DNA of 64,000 nucleotides from contig CAVQYE010000014.1 in NCBI GenBank assembly GCA_963718065.1, positions 1 to 64,000 on the forward strand. Direction: 5' to 3'. Below, in pieces: positions 16,351 to 24,757 of the stretch. The DNA is from CAVPGP01 sp963718065 (GTDB lineage Bacteria > Actinomycetota > Thermoleophilia > Gaiellales > Gaiellaceae). The notes beneath the pieces were generated by a model. It saw only the letters and a program-made list of their open reading frames with translations. It was not told the DNA's origin and made no database searches. The translations under genes were made by a program, and so were the position numbers. Positions within the stretch are counted from its first letter, which is position 1. Each line of letters starts with the position of its first letter.

Positions 16351-16375
16351 CCGCCCGGCCGTCGAGGCCGGGCGG
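16351..16375 (+). terminator. Perfect hairpin downstream of the DUF2630-like gene
   Basis: CCGCCCGGCC (16351-16360), loop GTCGA, GGCCGGGCGG (16366-16375): a perfect 10-bp stem starting 12 bases after the stop codon. There is no T-tract, so it is either a weak intrinsic terminator or a 3' mRNA-stabilising structure. Confidence 0.5.
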
Positions 16376-16428
16376 CGGCATGCTGGGGCAGCGACACGAG
16401 ATCGACCGTCGCGCGCTCAAACGGGTGA

Positions 16429-16458
16429 TTGACGCAAACGGTGGTCTCGGCCTATAGA
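16429..16458 (+). promoter_or_regulatory. Sigma-70-like promoter for the small gene at 16522
   Basis: TTGACG (16429-16434), 18-bp spacer, TATAGA (16453-16458). Initiation would fall near 16465, giving a leader of roughly 55 bases before the TTG start and its GAGAGGAG ribosome-binding site (16506-16513). This excludes the in-frame TTG at 16429 as the start codon. Confidence 0.6.
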
Positions 16459-16521
16459 GAGAGACAGCAGCGGCACTGCGGCAAGGAGAGAGGGCAATTT
16501 CCGCCGAGAGGAGCCGTTTTG

Positions 16522-16758
16522 TTGTCTGTCGTAGCACCAGTCACTCCCGAGATACAGCTCGACCTCCGCGAGGCCGAGCTCAACCGCAGGGAGTCCGCTC
16601 TGATCCGTCGTGAGCAAGAGCTCCTTGACGTCGAGCGCAACCTCCGCGGTCAAGTGGAGACGTTCCACCAGCGCTACCGGCGCGCCGAGCTGCTGATGAC
16701 GCAGGCGCAGGCCGATCGTGGCGCATCGATGCTGCCCCCGCTGCGCATCAGCGCGTAG
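16522..16758 (+). CDS. Small coiled-coil protein, hypothetical
   Basis: About 78 residues (starting LSVVAPVTPEIQ) with a predicted coiled-coil LREAELNRRESALIRREQEL and arginine-rich helices. The frame is open further upstream, but a promoter occupies the first codons. A GAGAGGAG ribosome-binding site lies 8 bases before TTG 16522 (5 before an adjacent TTG at 16519). A strong hairpin terminator follows. The family is not recognised. Its isolated promoter and terminator indicate a monocistronic unit. Confidence 0.55.
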   Translation: MSVVAPVTPEIQLDLREAELNRRESALIRREQELLDVERNLRGQVETFHQRYRRAELLMTQAQADRGASMLPPLRISA

Positions 16759-16771
16759 CACTCAGGGGCGC

Positions 16772-16808
16772 GAGCCGGACGCGGTCCGCGAGGGGCCGCG
16801 TCCGGCTC
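16772..16808 (+). terminator. Strong intrinsic-terminator-like hairpin
   Basis: A perfect 13-bp inverted repeat: GAGCCGGACGCGG (16772-16784), 11-base loop, CCGCGTCCGGCTC (16796-16808), 14 bases after the coiled-coil gene and just before the tRNA. The following bases (TACACTTT) are only weakly T-rich. Confidence 0.65.
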
Positions 16809-16823
16809 TACACTTTCGGCTGA

Positions 16824-16896
16824 GGGGCGTTAGCTCAGCTGGGAGAGCGCCGGCTTTGCAAGCCGGAGGTCACCGGTTCGATCCCGGTACGCTCCA
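16824..16896 (+). tRNA. tRNA-Ala (anticodon TGC)
   Basis: A full cloverleaf: acceptor GGGGCGT pairs with ACGCTCC (one G-T), D-arm TAGCTCAGCTGGGAGAG, anticodon stem CCGGC/GCCGG with loop TTTGCAA (anticodon TGC at 16857-16859), variable loop AGGTC, T-arm CCGGTTCGATCCCGG. Discriminator A at 16896; 3' CCA is not encoded. The acceptor G3:U70 pair typical of alanine tRNAs is present. Confidence 0.97.
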
Positions 16897-16901
16897 CTCC
16901 G

Positions 16902-16925
16902 AAACCGCCTGGAAACGGGCGGTTT
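16902..16925 (+). terminator. Intrinsic terminator after tRNA-Ala
   Basis: AAACCGCC (16902-16909), 8-base loop, GGCGGTTT (16918-16925), then GTCGTT. It begins five bases after the tRNA 3' end. The T-rich 3' arm fits an intrinsic terminator. Confidence 0.6.
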
Positions 16926-16944
16926 GTCGTTCCCAATCCGTGCG

Positions 16945-17315
16945 CTACATCCAGGCGTTCGCGAAATGAGTGTCGCCGTCGCGCGGAAGCGTGAATGCGT
17001 AGCACCAGTAGCCGATGATGTTGACGCCCGGCACGACGAAGGCGCCGGTCCACCACTGTGCTCCGACCGTGAGCTCTCGGCACCCCGAACGCGAGCCAGA
17101 GGGACATGACGAAGCCGAGCAGCGGGAACAAGGCGACGATCGCGATCCAGCCCCGCTGCCCTGTCGTTTCGAGCAAGACGATCCAGAGGCCGAGGAACGG
17201 CACGAAGGCGACCCAGGGATTCTGAGATCCACTCCGCTTGGCGATCACGTAGCCCGGCGTGCCGATGATGCCCGTGAAAAGCGCGTGACCACAGACGGAT
17301 GACGAGTAGACCCAT
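16945..17315 (-). pseudogene. Small membrane protein (DUF5684-like), two frameshifts
   Basis: Three frames together give a protein starting MGLLVIRLWS, then (second frame) TPGYVIAKRSGSQNPWVAFV, PFLGLWIVLLETTGQRGW and a helix FPLLGFVMSLWLAFGVP, then (third frame) ELTVGAQWWTGAFVVPGVNI and IGYWCYAFTLPRDGDTHFAN. The NPWVAFVPFLGLW...GQRGW pattern recalls DUF5684/signal-peptidase-associated small membrane proteins. The frame changes near 17270 and near 17085. Whether this is decay or sequence error cannot be decided here; the breaks lie in an otherwise clean stretch. Confidence 0.5.
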
Positions 17316-17445
17316 GAGGTTCCTTTGTTCGAACAGGTGCTCGGCCCGTCTCGCGAACCGGCACCATCTTTGACGCCCGCCGTCCAGGAACCTTGCGCGA
17401 GTCGCGTCGTTGGAAGCGGCCCTGAACGTTCTGGGGGACGGCGGC

Positions 17446-18666
17446 ATGTCTAGGATTGACGCTGTGACGGTGACGCCCGAGACGGGACGGTGGGACGCGC
17501 TCGTCGCCGCGCGCACGCGGGGGGAAGTCGGCGAGGGGATCGCCTCGGTGCTGGCGATGCTCGGCCTGCCGGACCTGATCTCGTTCGCCGGTGGCTTCCC
17601 CGACCCGGCGACGTTCCCGCGCGAGCGCGTGTCGGCGCTGCTGCAGGAGTTCGCGGCCGCGGACGAAGCGCTCGCCTTCCAGTACGCGCCGACCCGCGGC
17701 CTCGCCGGACCGCTCGATGCGCTCGCCACCCGGCTCGAGACGCTCCAGGGTCGCCGTCCCGCCGACGACGAGCTGCTGATCACGAGCGGTGCGATCGAGG
17801 CGCTCGAGCTCGTCGGCAAGTCGTTCCTCGACCGCGGCGACGTCGTCGTCGTCGAGGGCCCGACGTACCTCGGCGCGATTCAGGCGTTCCGCAGCTTCGA
17901 GGCCGAGCTCGTCGCGGTGCCGATGGACGAGCACGGGCTCGAGGTGGACGAGCTCGAGCGGCGTCTCGCCGCGGGGCTGCGGCCAAAGCTCGTCTACAGC
18001 ATTCCCGACCACCAGAACCCGGCCGGCGTCAGCCTCTCCACCGAGCGGCGGGCTCCGCTCGTCGAGCTCGCGCGCCAGTACGGATTCCTGATCGTCGAGG
18101 ACGTCGCCTACCGCGAGCTGAGCTTCTCGGGGGAGACGCTGCCGAGCCTCTGGAGCCTGGCTCCTGACGTCGTGCTGCAGGCCGGCACGACGTCGAAGAC
18201 GCTCTTTCCCGGCGTGCGGCTCGGCTGGGCGGTCGGGCCGGCCGAGGTCTGCGCCCTTCTCGTCTCCGCAAAGCAGACCACCGACCAGTGCGCCGGCGCG
18301 CTCGGGCAGCGCCTCTTCGAGGAGACCGCTCGCCGCGGGTGGATGGACGAGCAGCTCGTGCTGTCGCGGGCGCTCTACCGGCGCAAGAGCGAGCGCCTGC
18401 TCGCGGCACTCGAGCGCTCGATGCCGGACGGCGCTCACTGGACCCAGCCGCAGGGAGGCTTCTTCTCGTGGCTGACGCTGCCGCCGGGCGGGGACTCCGC
18501 GGAGCTTGCGCGGCGGGCGGTGGAACGAGGCGTCGGCATCGTGCCGGGCACGCTCTTCTTCTCGGACGGGCGCGGCGCGGACACCGTGCGGCTCTCGTTC
18601 AGCCTCGTCGACGAGGCGCTGATCGACGACGGCATCGAGCGGCTCGCGTCGCTCGTCACGACCTGA
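17446..18666 (+). CDS. PLP-dependent aminotransferase, class I/II (2-aminoadipate aminotransferase-like)
   Basis: A PLP enzyme of about 400 residues: DLISFAGGFPDPATFP at the N-terminus, FQYAPTRGLAGPLDALA, a cofactor-binding ITSGAIEALELVGK, SIPDHQNPAGVSLS, EDVAYRELSF and the Schiff-base lysine in TTSKTLFPGVRLGW. This set is typical of the LysN/MocR-like aminotransferase clade, whose members act on 2-aminoadipate, aromatic or branched-chain amino acids. ATG 17446 is used here, but GTG 17464 has TAGGAT ending seven bases upstream and may be the true leaderless start. Confidence 0.85.
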   Translation: MSRIDAVTVTPETGRWDALVAARTRGEVGEGIASVLAMLGLPDLISFAGGFPDPATFPRERVSALLQEFAAADEALAFQYAPTRGLAGPLDALATRLETLQGRRPADDELLITSGAIEALELVGKSFLDRGDVVVVEGPTYLGAIQAFRSFEAELVAVPMDEHGLEVDELERRLAAGLRPKLVYSIPDHQNPAGVSLSTERRAPLVELARQYGFLIVEDVAYRELSFSGETLPSLWSLAPDVVLQAGTTSKTLFPGVRLGWAVGPAEVCALLVSAKQTTDQCAGALGQRLFEETARRGWMDEQLVLSRALYRRKSERLLAALERSMPDGAHWTQPQGGFFSWLTLPPGGDSAELARRAVERGVGIVPGTLFFSDGRGADTVRLSFSLVDEALIDDGIERLASLVTT

Positions 18667-18682
18667 GCCAAGGAGGACCGAC

Positions 18683-19058
18683 ATGAGCGGCCAAGGAGCG
18701 ACGCACTACCGCTGGGAGGACATGCCGAAGGAGGCGCTCAAGCCGGATCTGGGGCGCCGGCTCATCTCGACCGACCGGATGATGCTGCGCGCACGTCTAC
18801 CTGGAGAAGGGCTGCATCGTCCCGAAGCACTCGCACGAGAACGAGCAGCTGACGTACATCCTCGAAGGCGTCTTAAGGTTCTGGCTCGGCGACGACGAGT
18901 CCGAGGTCGTCGACGTCGAGGCGGGCGAGGTCCTCCACCTTCCCCCGAACCTCCCGCACAAGGCCGAGGCGCTCGAGACGACCCTCGACGTCGACATCTT
19001 CTGCCCGCCGCGGCAGGACTGGCTCGACGGGTCCGACGCGTACCTCCGGCAGAAGTGA
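18683..19058 (+). CDS. Cupin-domain protein (one frameshift)
   Basis: A protein of about 124 residues: MSGQGATHYRWEDMPKEAL, then after a single missing base near 18792 the cupin core VYLEKGCIVPKHSHENEQLT, YILEGVLRFWLGDDE, EVLHLPPNLPHKAEALE. Metal-ligand histidines are in PKHSHENEQ and LPHKAE. Strong Shine-Dalgarno AAGGAGG (18670-18676). The stop overlaps the start of the following SDR gene (GTGA), so the pair is coupled. Confidence 0.7.
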
Positions 19059-19839
19059 AGCTCGGTCTCGAAGGACGCCGCGCGCTCGTCACCGGCGGCT
19101 CGAAGGGGCATCGGCGCGGCGATCGCACGCGAGCTCGTCGGCGAGGGCGTCCGGGTCGCGATCTGCTCGCGGAACGAGGACGAGATCATGGCCACCGCCG
19201 AGGAGCTTCGCGCGGACGGCGGGTACGTCTACGCGCAGGCCGCCGACGTCACCGATCCCGAGCAGGTGCGCGATTTCGTCGCGCGCTCCGCGGAGGAGCT
19301 CGGTGGCATCGACCACCTCGTCAACAACGCGGGCGGCGCGCACCCGGCGGAACTTCCAGTCGCTGACCGACGAGGACTGGGCCGGCGACTTCGACGTCAA
19401 GGTCTTCTCGCTGATCCGCTGCTCGCGCGAGGCGCTCCCGCACATGCGCGACGCGGGCGGCGGCCGCATCGTCAACATCGGCGCCGTCTACTCGCGCTAC
19501 CCGGACCCCACGTTCTTCGCGACGTCGGTGAACCGCGCCGCAGGCAACTCGTTCACGAAGACGCTCGCCCTCGAGCTCGCGAAGGACGGCATCCTCGTCA
19601 ACGGCGTCAACATCGGCTTCGTCACCACGCCGCAGTGGGACAACATCCACCAGCGGCGCGCGCCCGAGCTGCCGCGCGAGCAGTTCTTCGACACGATCGC
19701 AAAGCAGGAGGTGCCCCTCGGACGCTTCGGGACACCGGAGGAGGTCGCGGGCCTCGTCGCGTTCCTCCTCAGCGACCGCGCGGGGTACATCACCGGCGCC
19801 TCGATCGACGTCGCCGGCGGCATGGGCAGATACGTCTAA
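19055..19839 (+). CDS. SDR-family oxidoreductase with non-canonical active site (two frameshifts)
   Basis: A Rossmann short-chain dehydrogenase of about 260 residues in three frames: RRALVTGGSKG followed after an extra G by IGAAIARELVGEGVRVAICS, VNNAGGA, then DEDWAGDFDVKVFSLIRCSR, GGRIVNIGAVYSRYPDP, FTKTLALELAKDGILVNGVN and AGYITGASIDVAGGMG. The frame changes near 19106 and 19350. The usual YxxxK catalytic pair is missing: aligning on FTKTLALEL puts threonine and arginine (in ATSVNRAAG) at those positions. It may be an SDR of altered chemistry. It is coupled to the upstream cupin gene, suggesting successive steps on one substrate. Confidence 0.72.
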
Positions 19840-19896
19840 CCCCTCCCGGCACGCGTGAGAGGATCGAGGCTCATCGCCTAGACGAAGGAGCGCTCG

Positions 19897-20274
19897 ATGC
19901 TGAAAGAGCTCAGGGACTTTCTCTTCCGCGGGAACATCGTCGAGCTCGCGGTTGCGTTCGTGATGGGCGTTGCGTTCGCCGCGGTCGTCAACTCGCTCGT
20001 CAACAACCTCGTGATGCCGATCATCGCGATGATCATCGGCAAGCCCGACTTCAGCGGGCTGACGTTCACGATCAACGACGCCGTCTTCCACTACGGCGCG
20101 TTCATCACCGACGTGATCCAGTTCGTCGCCATCGCCACCGCCGTCTTCTTCTTCGTCGTCAAGCCGGTGCAGCTGATGCTCGCTAGGTCGCAGCGGTCGC
20201 CCGCCGAGGAAGGCATGCCGGACGAGGAGCGCCGCCACCAGGAGTTGCTCGCGGCCCTGCAGAGCAGGCCGTAG
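19897..20274 (+). CDS. mscL: Large-conductance mechanosensitive channel MscL
   Basis: A 125-residue channel subunit: an N-terminal amphipathic helix MLKELRDFLFRGN, TM1 VELAVAFVMGVAFAAVVNSL (the pore-lining AxxxG-type packing residues are visible), a periplasmic loop, TM2 DVIQFVAIATAVFFFVVKPV and a charged C-terminal helix. Length and order match MscL, a homopentamer that releases solutes on hypo-osmotic shock. Shine-Dalgarno GAAGGAG is 5 bases before the ATG. Confidence 0.95.
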   Translation: MLKELRDFLFRGNIVELAVAFVMGVAFAAVVNSLVNNLVMPIIAMIIGKPDFSGLTFTINDAVFHYGAFITDVIQFVAIATAVFFFVVKPVQLMLARSQRSPAEEGMPDEERRHQELLAALQSRP

Positions 20275-20316
20275 CCCGGCTCAGATTGTCTGCGTCAAGC
20301 GACGAGAGCCGTTTCG

Positions 20317-20329
20317 TACAATCGCGCCC
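20317..20329 (+). promoter_or_regulatory. Leaderless-type -10 element for the cupin gene
   Basis: TACAAT (20317-20322) ends seven bases before the ATG at 20330, with no Shine-Dalgarno sequence. A convincing -35 is not seen. Confidence 0.45.
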
Positions 20330-20731
20330 ATGAGCGGATACACGAAGAAGAACCTCAAGGAAGACGTCGAGGACTCGGCGCCGAAGTTCAACATGCCGGC
20401 AGAGATCGAGGCGCGCTTCGGCCGGACAGCACTCGACGGCGAGACGCTCGGCCTGAGCCTCCTGAAGCTCGATTCCGGTTTCCGGATCCCCTTCGGCCAC
20501 AGGCATGCGGCTCAGGAAGAGGTCTACGTCATCGTGCGCGGCTCCGCACGGATCATGGTCGAGGACGAGATCGTCGAGCTCGGCGAGTGGGATGCGATCC
20601 GAATCGACAAGGACACGATGCGCGCAGTCGAGGCGGGTCCTGACGGCGTCGAGTACCTCGCTTTCGGCGCGGGCACCGACCCGCTCGACGCCGAGATGGT
20701 GCCGGGCTGGTGGGGCGACACGGAGAGCTGA
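20330..20731 (+). CDS. Cupin-domain protein
   Basis: A 133-residue single-domain cupin: FGHRHAAQEEVYVIVRGSAR, with metal-type His/His/Glu positions, then ELGEWDAIRIDKDTMRAVEA and a C-terminal GWWGD. The N-terminus is lysine-rich (GYTKKNLKEDVED). Function unknown; such proteins are often sugar isomerase-like or stress-related. It stands alone, probably on a leaderless transcript. Confidence 0.75.
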   Translation: MSGYTKKNLKEDVEDSAPKFNMPAEIEARFGRTALDGETLGLSLLKLDSGFRIPFGHRHAAQEEVYVIVRGSARIMVEDEIVELGEWDAIRIDKDTMRAVEAGPDGVEYLAFGAGTDPLDAEMVPGWWGDTES

Positions 20732-20742
20732 GCCGCTAGCCG

Positions 20743-21645
20743 CTAGCCCGTGTCGCTCGCCGGATCGAGTATCGGGACGGGCTGCTCCGGCCGCAGCCCC
20801 GGACGCGTCGCGAGCGCCGAGCCGATGAGCACGAGCAGGAATCCTGCTCCCACGCCGACGGTGAAGTGCTCGTCGAGGATCGCCACGCCGAGGAGCGCAG
20901 CGACGGCCGGGTTCACGTAGGTGATCACCGTCGCGCGGACGGGTCCGATCTCGGCGATCAACGCGAAGAAGCACACGAAGGCGATCGCCGTGCAGACGAT
21001 CGCCAGTGTCAGCACCGAGGCGATCGCCGCCGCCGGAGGCCTTTCGCTCGGCAGCGTGAAGGCCGCGATCGGCGCGTACGCCACGGCCGTGACCGCCAGC
21101 GACGCCGCGATCACGCCGAGCGCCGGCAACCCGGCGAGGTAGCGCTGGAGGATCGCCGGCCCGACGGCGTAGCAGACGGCCACGGCCGCGATCTCCGCGA
21201 GCGGAACGACTCCCGAGCCCTCGAGATTCAGCCCGACGATCGCGGCGACGCCGACGAGCCCGATCAGCAAGCCGACGAGGCTCGGGGTGCCAAGCCGCTC
21301 CCGGTCTCCCGTCGTCCGCGCGATCACGGCGCCGACGAGCGGCACGGCGGCGATCAGCAGCGCGGTCAACGAGCTCGAGACGTGCTGTTCCGCCGTGCCG
21401 AGCAGCACCCACGGGATCGCGATCTCGATCGCGGCGAACGCGAGCAGCGGCACCCAGTGACCCAGGAGCGGCCGCAGCTCCTGTCGCCAAGCCGCCAGCG
21501 GCAGGAGCAAGGCGGCGGCAATCACGGTCCGCGAAAGGACGAGCACCGCCGGGCTGAGATCACGGACCGCAACGAGGATCAGCAGGTACGGGATGCCCCA
21601 GATCACGGACATCGCCGCGAAGAGAATCAGGCCGCGTCTCGTCAC
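20743..21645 (-). CDS. EamA/DMT-superfamily transporter
   Basis: A 300-residue membrane protein with ten predicted helices in two EamA repeats (IWGIPYLLILVAVRD near the start; PVRATVITYVNPAVAALLGV in the second half, a characteristic EamA motif). A metabolite exporter or importer of unknown substrate. The GTG start has TAGCGT six bases upstream on the minus strand and no Shine-Dalgarno, suggesting leaderless expression. The C-terminal tail is short and converges on the upstream cupin gene. Confidence 0.85.
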   Translation of the reverse strand: MTRRGLILFAAMSVIWGIPYLLILVAVRDLSPAVLVLSRTVIAAALLLPLAAWRQELRPLLGHWVPLLAFAAIEIAIPWVLLGTAEQHVSSSLTALLIAAVPLVGAVIARTTGDRERLGTPSLVGLLIGLVGVAAIVGLNLEGSGVVPLAEIAAVAVCYAVGPAILQRYLAGLPALGVIAASLAVTAVAYAPIAAFTLPSERPPAAAIASVLTLAIVCTAIAFVCFFALIAEIGPVRATVITYVNPAVAALLGVAILDEHFTVGVGAGFLLVLIGSALATRPGLRPEQPVPILDPASDTG

Positions 21646-21751
21646 CGTCCAACGCTACGTGGCGCGGAGAGGGCTGCGCCGACGAACCGCTGTCGTCCCG
21701 AGGTCTGATGTAGTTGACCGCGTTCCCGACAACTGGACGCGAGGAGACCCT

Positions 21752-22087
21752 GTGCCCGATCCGACGACGACCGATCCCGACAAGTACCACGTCATCTTCG
21801 AGAACGACCGTGTGCGAGTCCTGGAGTACCGGGACGAGCCCGGTCAGAAGACGAGCCCGCACGATCACCCGGACAGCGTCATGTACACGCTGAGCAGCTT
21901 CCGGCGCCGGCTGATCGGCGGCGACGGCGAGAGTCGCGACGTCGATCTCGAGGCTGGCGCGGTTCGCTGGCTCGACGCCCAGACGCACAGCGGCGAGAAC
22001 ATCGGCTCGACGCCGACGCACGTCCTGTTCGTCGAGCTGAAGGAGTCGCGCGAGCCCGTGACCGGCGGAGCGCTCGGGCCGTCGTGA
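21752..22087 (+). CDS. Cupin-like cytoplasmic protein
   Basis: A 111-residue protein starting at GTG 21752 with Shine-Dalgarno GAGGAGA a few bases upstream. It has DKYHVIFENDRVRVLEYRDE, HDHPDSVMYTLSSF and THVLFVELKE, a compact single cupin barrel in which HDH and a later histidine could bind metal. Function unknown. It converges with the 3' end of the rhamnose operon. Confidence 0.7.
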   Translation: MPDPTTTDPDKYHVIFENDRVRVLEYRDEPGQKTSPHDHPDSVMYTLSSFRRRLIGGDGESRDVDLEAGAVRWLDAQTHSGENIGSTPTHVLFVELKESREPVTGGALGPS

Positions 22088-22115
22088 GCCACGGCGCCCC
22101 GGTCGCCGCGCGCGG

Positions 22116-23453
22116 TCAGCCGGCGATCGCCGGTTCGGCCGCGGCCCACGCGCGGCCGTCCTCGAGACTCGCGAACCGACCGAGCGACAACCCCTGCAGG
22201 AGCGCGTTGCCGAGAGCCGCCGCCTCCACCGCGCCCGTGACGACCCGAACGCCCGCGGCCACCTCGAGCGCCCGCCTGACGACCGGCGACGCCGCACCGC
22301 CGCCGACGAGCGCGAGCTCGTGAACCGGCTGGATCGCGCGTAGCTCCTCTACGACCGAGGCGACGCCGGCAGCGACCGACCGGACGATCGACGAGACGAC
22401 CGCCGCGCGCGTCGCGTCGGCGGGAAGCCCGGCTGCCGCACGGACCTCGTCCTCCATGCGATCGGGCGCGAGGAACCGTTCGTCGCGAACGTCGAAGGCG
22501 CGCCCGGCCGACTCGCCGGCCCCGGCCAGGTCGAGCAGCTCTCGCGTGGTCGCATCTCCCCACTCCGCAGCGCAGCGCTCGAGGAGCCAGAACCCCGGGA
22601 CGTTCTTCAGGAAGCGATACCCGCCGAAGGCGCCCGGCTCGTTCGAGAAGTTCGCCGCGCGGGCGGTCTCCGAGGTGTCCGCCGACGGGCGCTCGACGCC
22701 GACGAGGAACCACGTCCCGGCGGAGACGAAGCCGCGGTCCGCCGACCCGAGCGGGCTTGCGGCGACCGCGCACGCGGTGTCGTGGGCGGCGACGAGGTGG
22801 ACCGGCACGCCTCGATGCTCGCCGAGCAGCCGGCCGGCCGGCTCGACCGCCGGCAGGATCTCCGCGGCCACGCCGACGGCCGCGGCGAGGTCGGCGGCCC
22901 AGTCACCGGTCGCCACGTCCAGAAGCCCGCTCGTGCCGGCGTTCGAGCGCTCCGCGACTCCCTCACCCGTCAGCTCATAGGCGACGAGTTCCGGCAGCAT
23001 CAGCAGCCGCGCGGCGCGGTCGAGCTCGGCCCGGTCGTGCGCGGCGAGCTGGAAGATCGTGTTGATGGGCATCAGCTGGACACCCGTTCGCCGGTAGAGC
23101 TCGGCTTCGCCGATCGAGTCCACGACATCACGCCAGTGCGCCGTGCGGGGGCTCCGGTAGCTGTGCGGGTCGGAGAGAAGCGTGCCACGCTCGTCGAGCA
23201 GGCCGTAGTCGACCGCCCAGCCGTCGACGCCGATCGATGCGAGTGGCCCCGTCTCGAGCGCGCGGCCGAGCCCGACCCGGACGTTCTCGAGCAGCTCGCC
23301 CCACCGCCACCGCACCGACCCGTCGGCACGCGTCTCCGGCCCGTGGGGCCAGCGATGGACGACCTCGATCCGCGGCGCATCGGCGTCGAGGTCGACCACG
23401 GCGACGCGGACGGACGTCGCTCCCATGTCGACCGCGGCGACGCGCAGCGCCAT
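22116..23453 (-). CDS. rhaB: Rhamnulokinase
   Basis: A 445-residue FGGY-family sugar kinase that phosphorylates L-rhamnulose. The N-terminal domain has VAAVDMGATSVRVAVVDLD (phosphate loop), SIGVDGWAVDYGLLDERG (with catalytic Asp) and YRRTGVQLMPINTIFQL, the rhamnulokinase-specific substrate segment. The C-terminal domain has VSAGTWFLVGVE and LALVGGGAASPVVRRAL (adenosine motif). It is the last gene of the rhamnose operon; its start lies one base after the rhaI stop. Confidence 0.93.
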   Translation of the reverse strand: MALRVAAVDMGATSVRVAVVDLDADAPRIEVVHRWPHGPETRADGSVRWRWGELLENVRVGLGRALETGPLASIGVDGWAVDYGLLDERGTLLSDPHSYRSPRTAHWRDVVDSIGEAELYRRTGVQLMPINTIFQLAAHDRAELDRAARLLMLPELVAYELTGEGVAERSNAGTSGLLDVATGDWAADLAAAVGVAAEILPAVEPAGRLLGEHRGVPVHLVAAHDTACAVAASPLGSADRGFVSAGTWFLVGVERPSADTSETARAANFSNEPGAFGGYRFLKNVPGFWLLERCAAEWGDATTRELLDLAGAGESAGRAFDVRDERFLAPDRMEDEVRAAAGLPADATRAAVVSSIVRSVAAGVASVVEELRAIQPVHELALVGGGAASPVVRRALEVAAGVRVVTGAVEAAALGNALLQGLSLGRFASLEDGRAWAAAEPAIAG

Positions 23454-23454
23454 C

Positions 23455-24741
23455 TCAGAGGCCGGTCGCTACGTGCCCCGAGCCGCGGGCGCCGGTGACT
23501 GCATCGCGGTAGCCGCTGCGCCGGTACGCGGTGAGCGGGTCGAGTGCGGCGCCGTTCCGCCAGCGCGCCTCCGCCACGAGCGGCCGCACATCCGTGCGGT
23601 ACGCCGCCTGGAGGATCTCGGCCGCGAGCGCCGGGTCGTCGCCTTCCTGCGCGGCGGCCAGCGCCGAGCGATCGAGACAAGCCGCCAGTGCGAGCGTGTG
23701 CTGGATTGCGTCGGTCGCCTGCAGCAGATCCTCGATCGGGTCCTTGAGGTTGTTGCTCTGGTCGATCATGTACGCGAGCGGGGGCATCGTCCCGCCGCCG
23801 TGCTCCAGCAGCTCGAGCATGACGAGGAAGAGCTCGTAGGGCCGGATCGAGCCGACGGTGAGATCGTCGTCGCCGTACTTCGAGTCGTTGAAGTGGAACC
23901 CGCCGAGCCGGCCGGTCATCGCGAGTCGTGAGACGACCTGCTCGATGTTCGTGTTCGGCAGGTGATGGCCGAGGTCGACGAGGCAGCGCGCCTGCGGGCC
24001 GGCCGCCTGCGCGAGGAGCAGCGAGGAGCCCCAGTCGGAGACGACGGTCGAGTAGAACGCCGGCTCGTACGGCTTGTGCTCGGTGAAGAGCAGCCAGCCC
24101 TCGGGAAGCCCGTCGTGCACGCGGCGCAGGCAATCCGCGACGCGATCGAACTGGCGGCGGAAGCTCGCCTGCCCGGGATGGTTCGTCCCGTCGCCGAGCC
24201 AGATGCTGAGCGCCGACGAGCCGAGCTGCCGGCCGAGCTCGATGACATGGAGATTGTGCTCGACGGCAGCCTCGCGGGCCGCCTCGTCGGCAGCGGCCAT
24301 CGACCCGAACTTGAAGCTGGTCGCGCCGTCGCCGGTCGTCGAGGGGTTGTCCTGGAACGTGTTCGAGTTCATGGCGTCGAAGCCGAGCGCGAGCGACTCC
24401 GCGTACTGACGCAGGGCCGCCGGATCCTCCGGCTCGTCCCACGGCACGTGCAGGCTCACCGTGCGGTTCGCGCTCGTGAGCGCGTTCAGGGTCGCGACGT
24501 CCTCGAGCTTCTCTTCGATCGTCCGCGGCTCGCCGGCGCCGGGGAAGCGCCCGAAACGCGTGCCGCCGGTGCCGAGCGCCCAGGAGGGAGCGGCGACGCT
24601 GAACCTGCGCACCTCCTCGATCACTCGCTCGGCGTCGACGCCTTGGATCTCGAGGAGCGACACGGCCGCGGTGAGCGCGCGATCGTGACGGCCGTGCCTG
24701 TCCGCCTCCAGCGCCGCGATCGTCTCCACATTCAACTGCAC
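23455..24741 (-). CDS. rhaI: L-rhamnose isomerase (RhaI type)
   Basis: A 428-residue TIM-barrel metal-dependent isomerase converting L-rhamnose to L-rhamnulose. Motifs include WALGTGGTRFGRFPG, FDAMNSNTFQDNP, LSIWLGDGTNHPGQ, LLFTEHKPYEPAFYST, CLVDLGHHLPNTNIEQ, GGFHFNDSKYGDDDL and AYMIDQSNNLKDP, which supply the Glu/Asp/His metal ligands. It resembles the Pseudomonas-type RhaI rather than E. coli RhaA. GTG 24741 is chosen because the sequence upstream is not conserved in type and the spacing to rhaD is then 16 bases. Confidence 0.92.
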   Translation of the reverse strand: MQLNVETIAALEADRHGRHDRALTAAVSLLEIQGVDAERVIEEVRRFSVAAPSWALGTGGTRFGRFPGAGEPRTIEEKLEDVATLNALTSANRTVSLHVPWDEPEDPAALRQYAESLALGFDAMNSNTFQDNPSTTGDGATSFKFGSMAAADEAAREAAVEHNLHVIELGRQLGSSALSIWLGDGTNHPGQASFRRQFDRVADCLRRVHDGLPEGWLLFTEHKPYEPAFYSTVVSDWGSSLLLAQAAGPQARCLVDLGHHLPNTNIEQVVSRLAMTGRLGGFHFNDSKYGDDDLTVGSIRPYELFLVMLELLEHGGGTMPPLAYMIDQSNNLKDPIEDLLQATDAIQHTLALAACLDRSALAAAQEGDDPALAAEILQAAYRTDVRPLVAEARWRNGAALDPLTAYRRSGYRDAVTGARGSGHVATGL

Positions 24742-24757
24742 TGCGATACCTCCGGAC

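Noticed and set aside
16429..16431. TTG at 16429 as the start of the coiled-coil gene
   Set aside because: It is the -35 hexamer of a good promoter (TTGACG-18-TATAGA); a ribosome-binding site precedes TTG 16519/16522.
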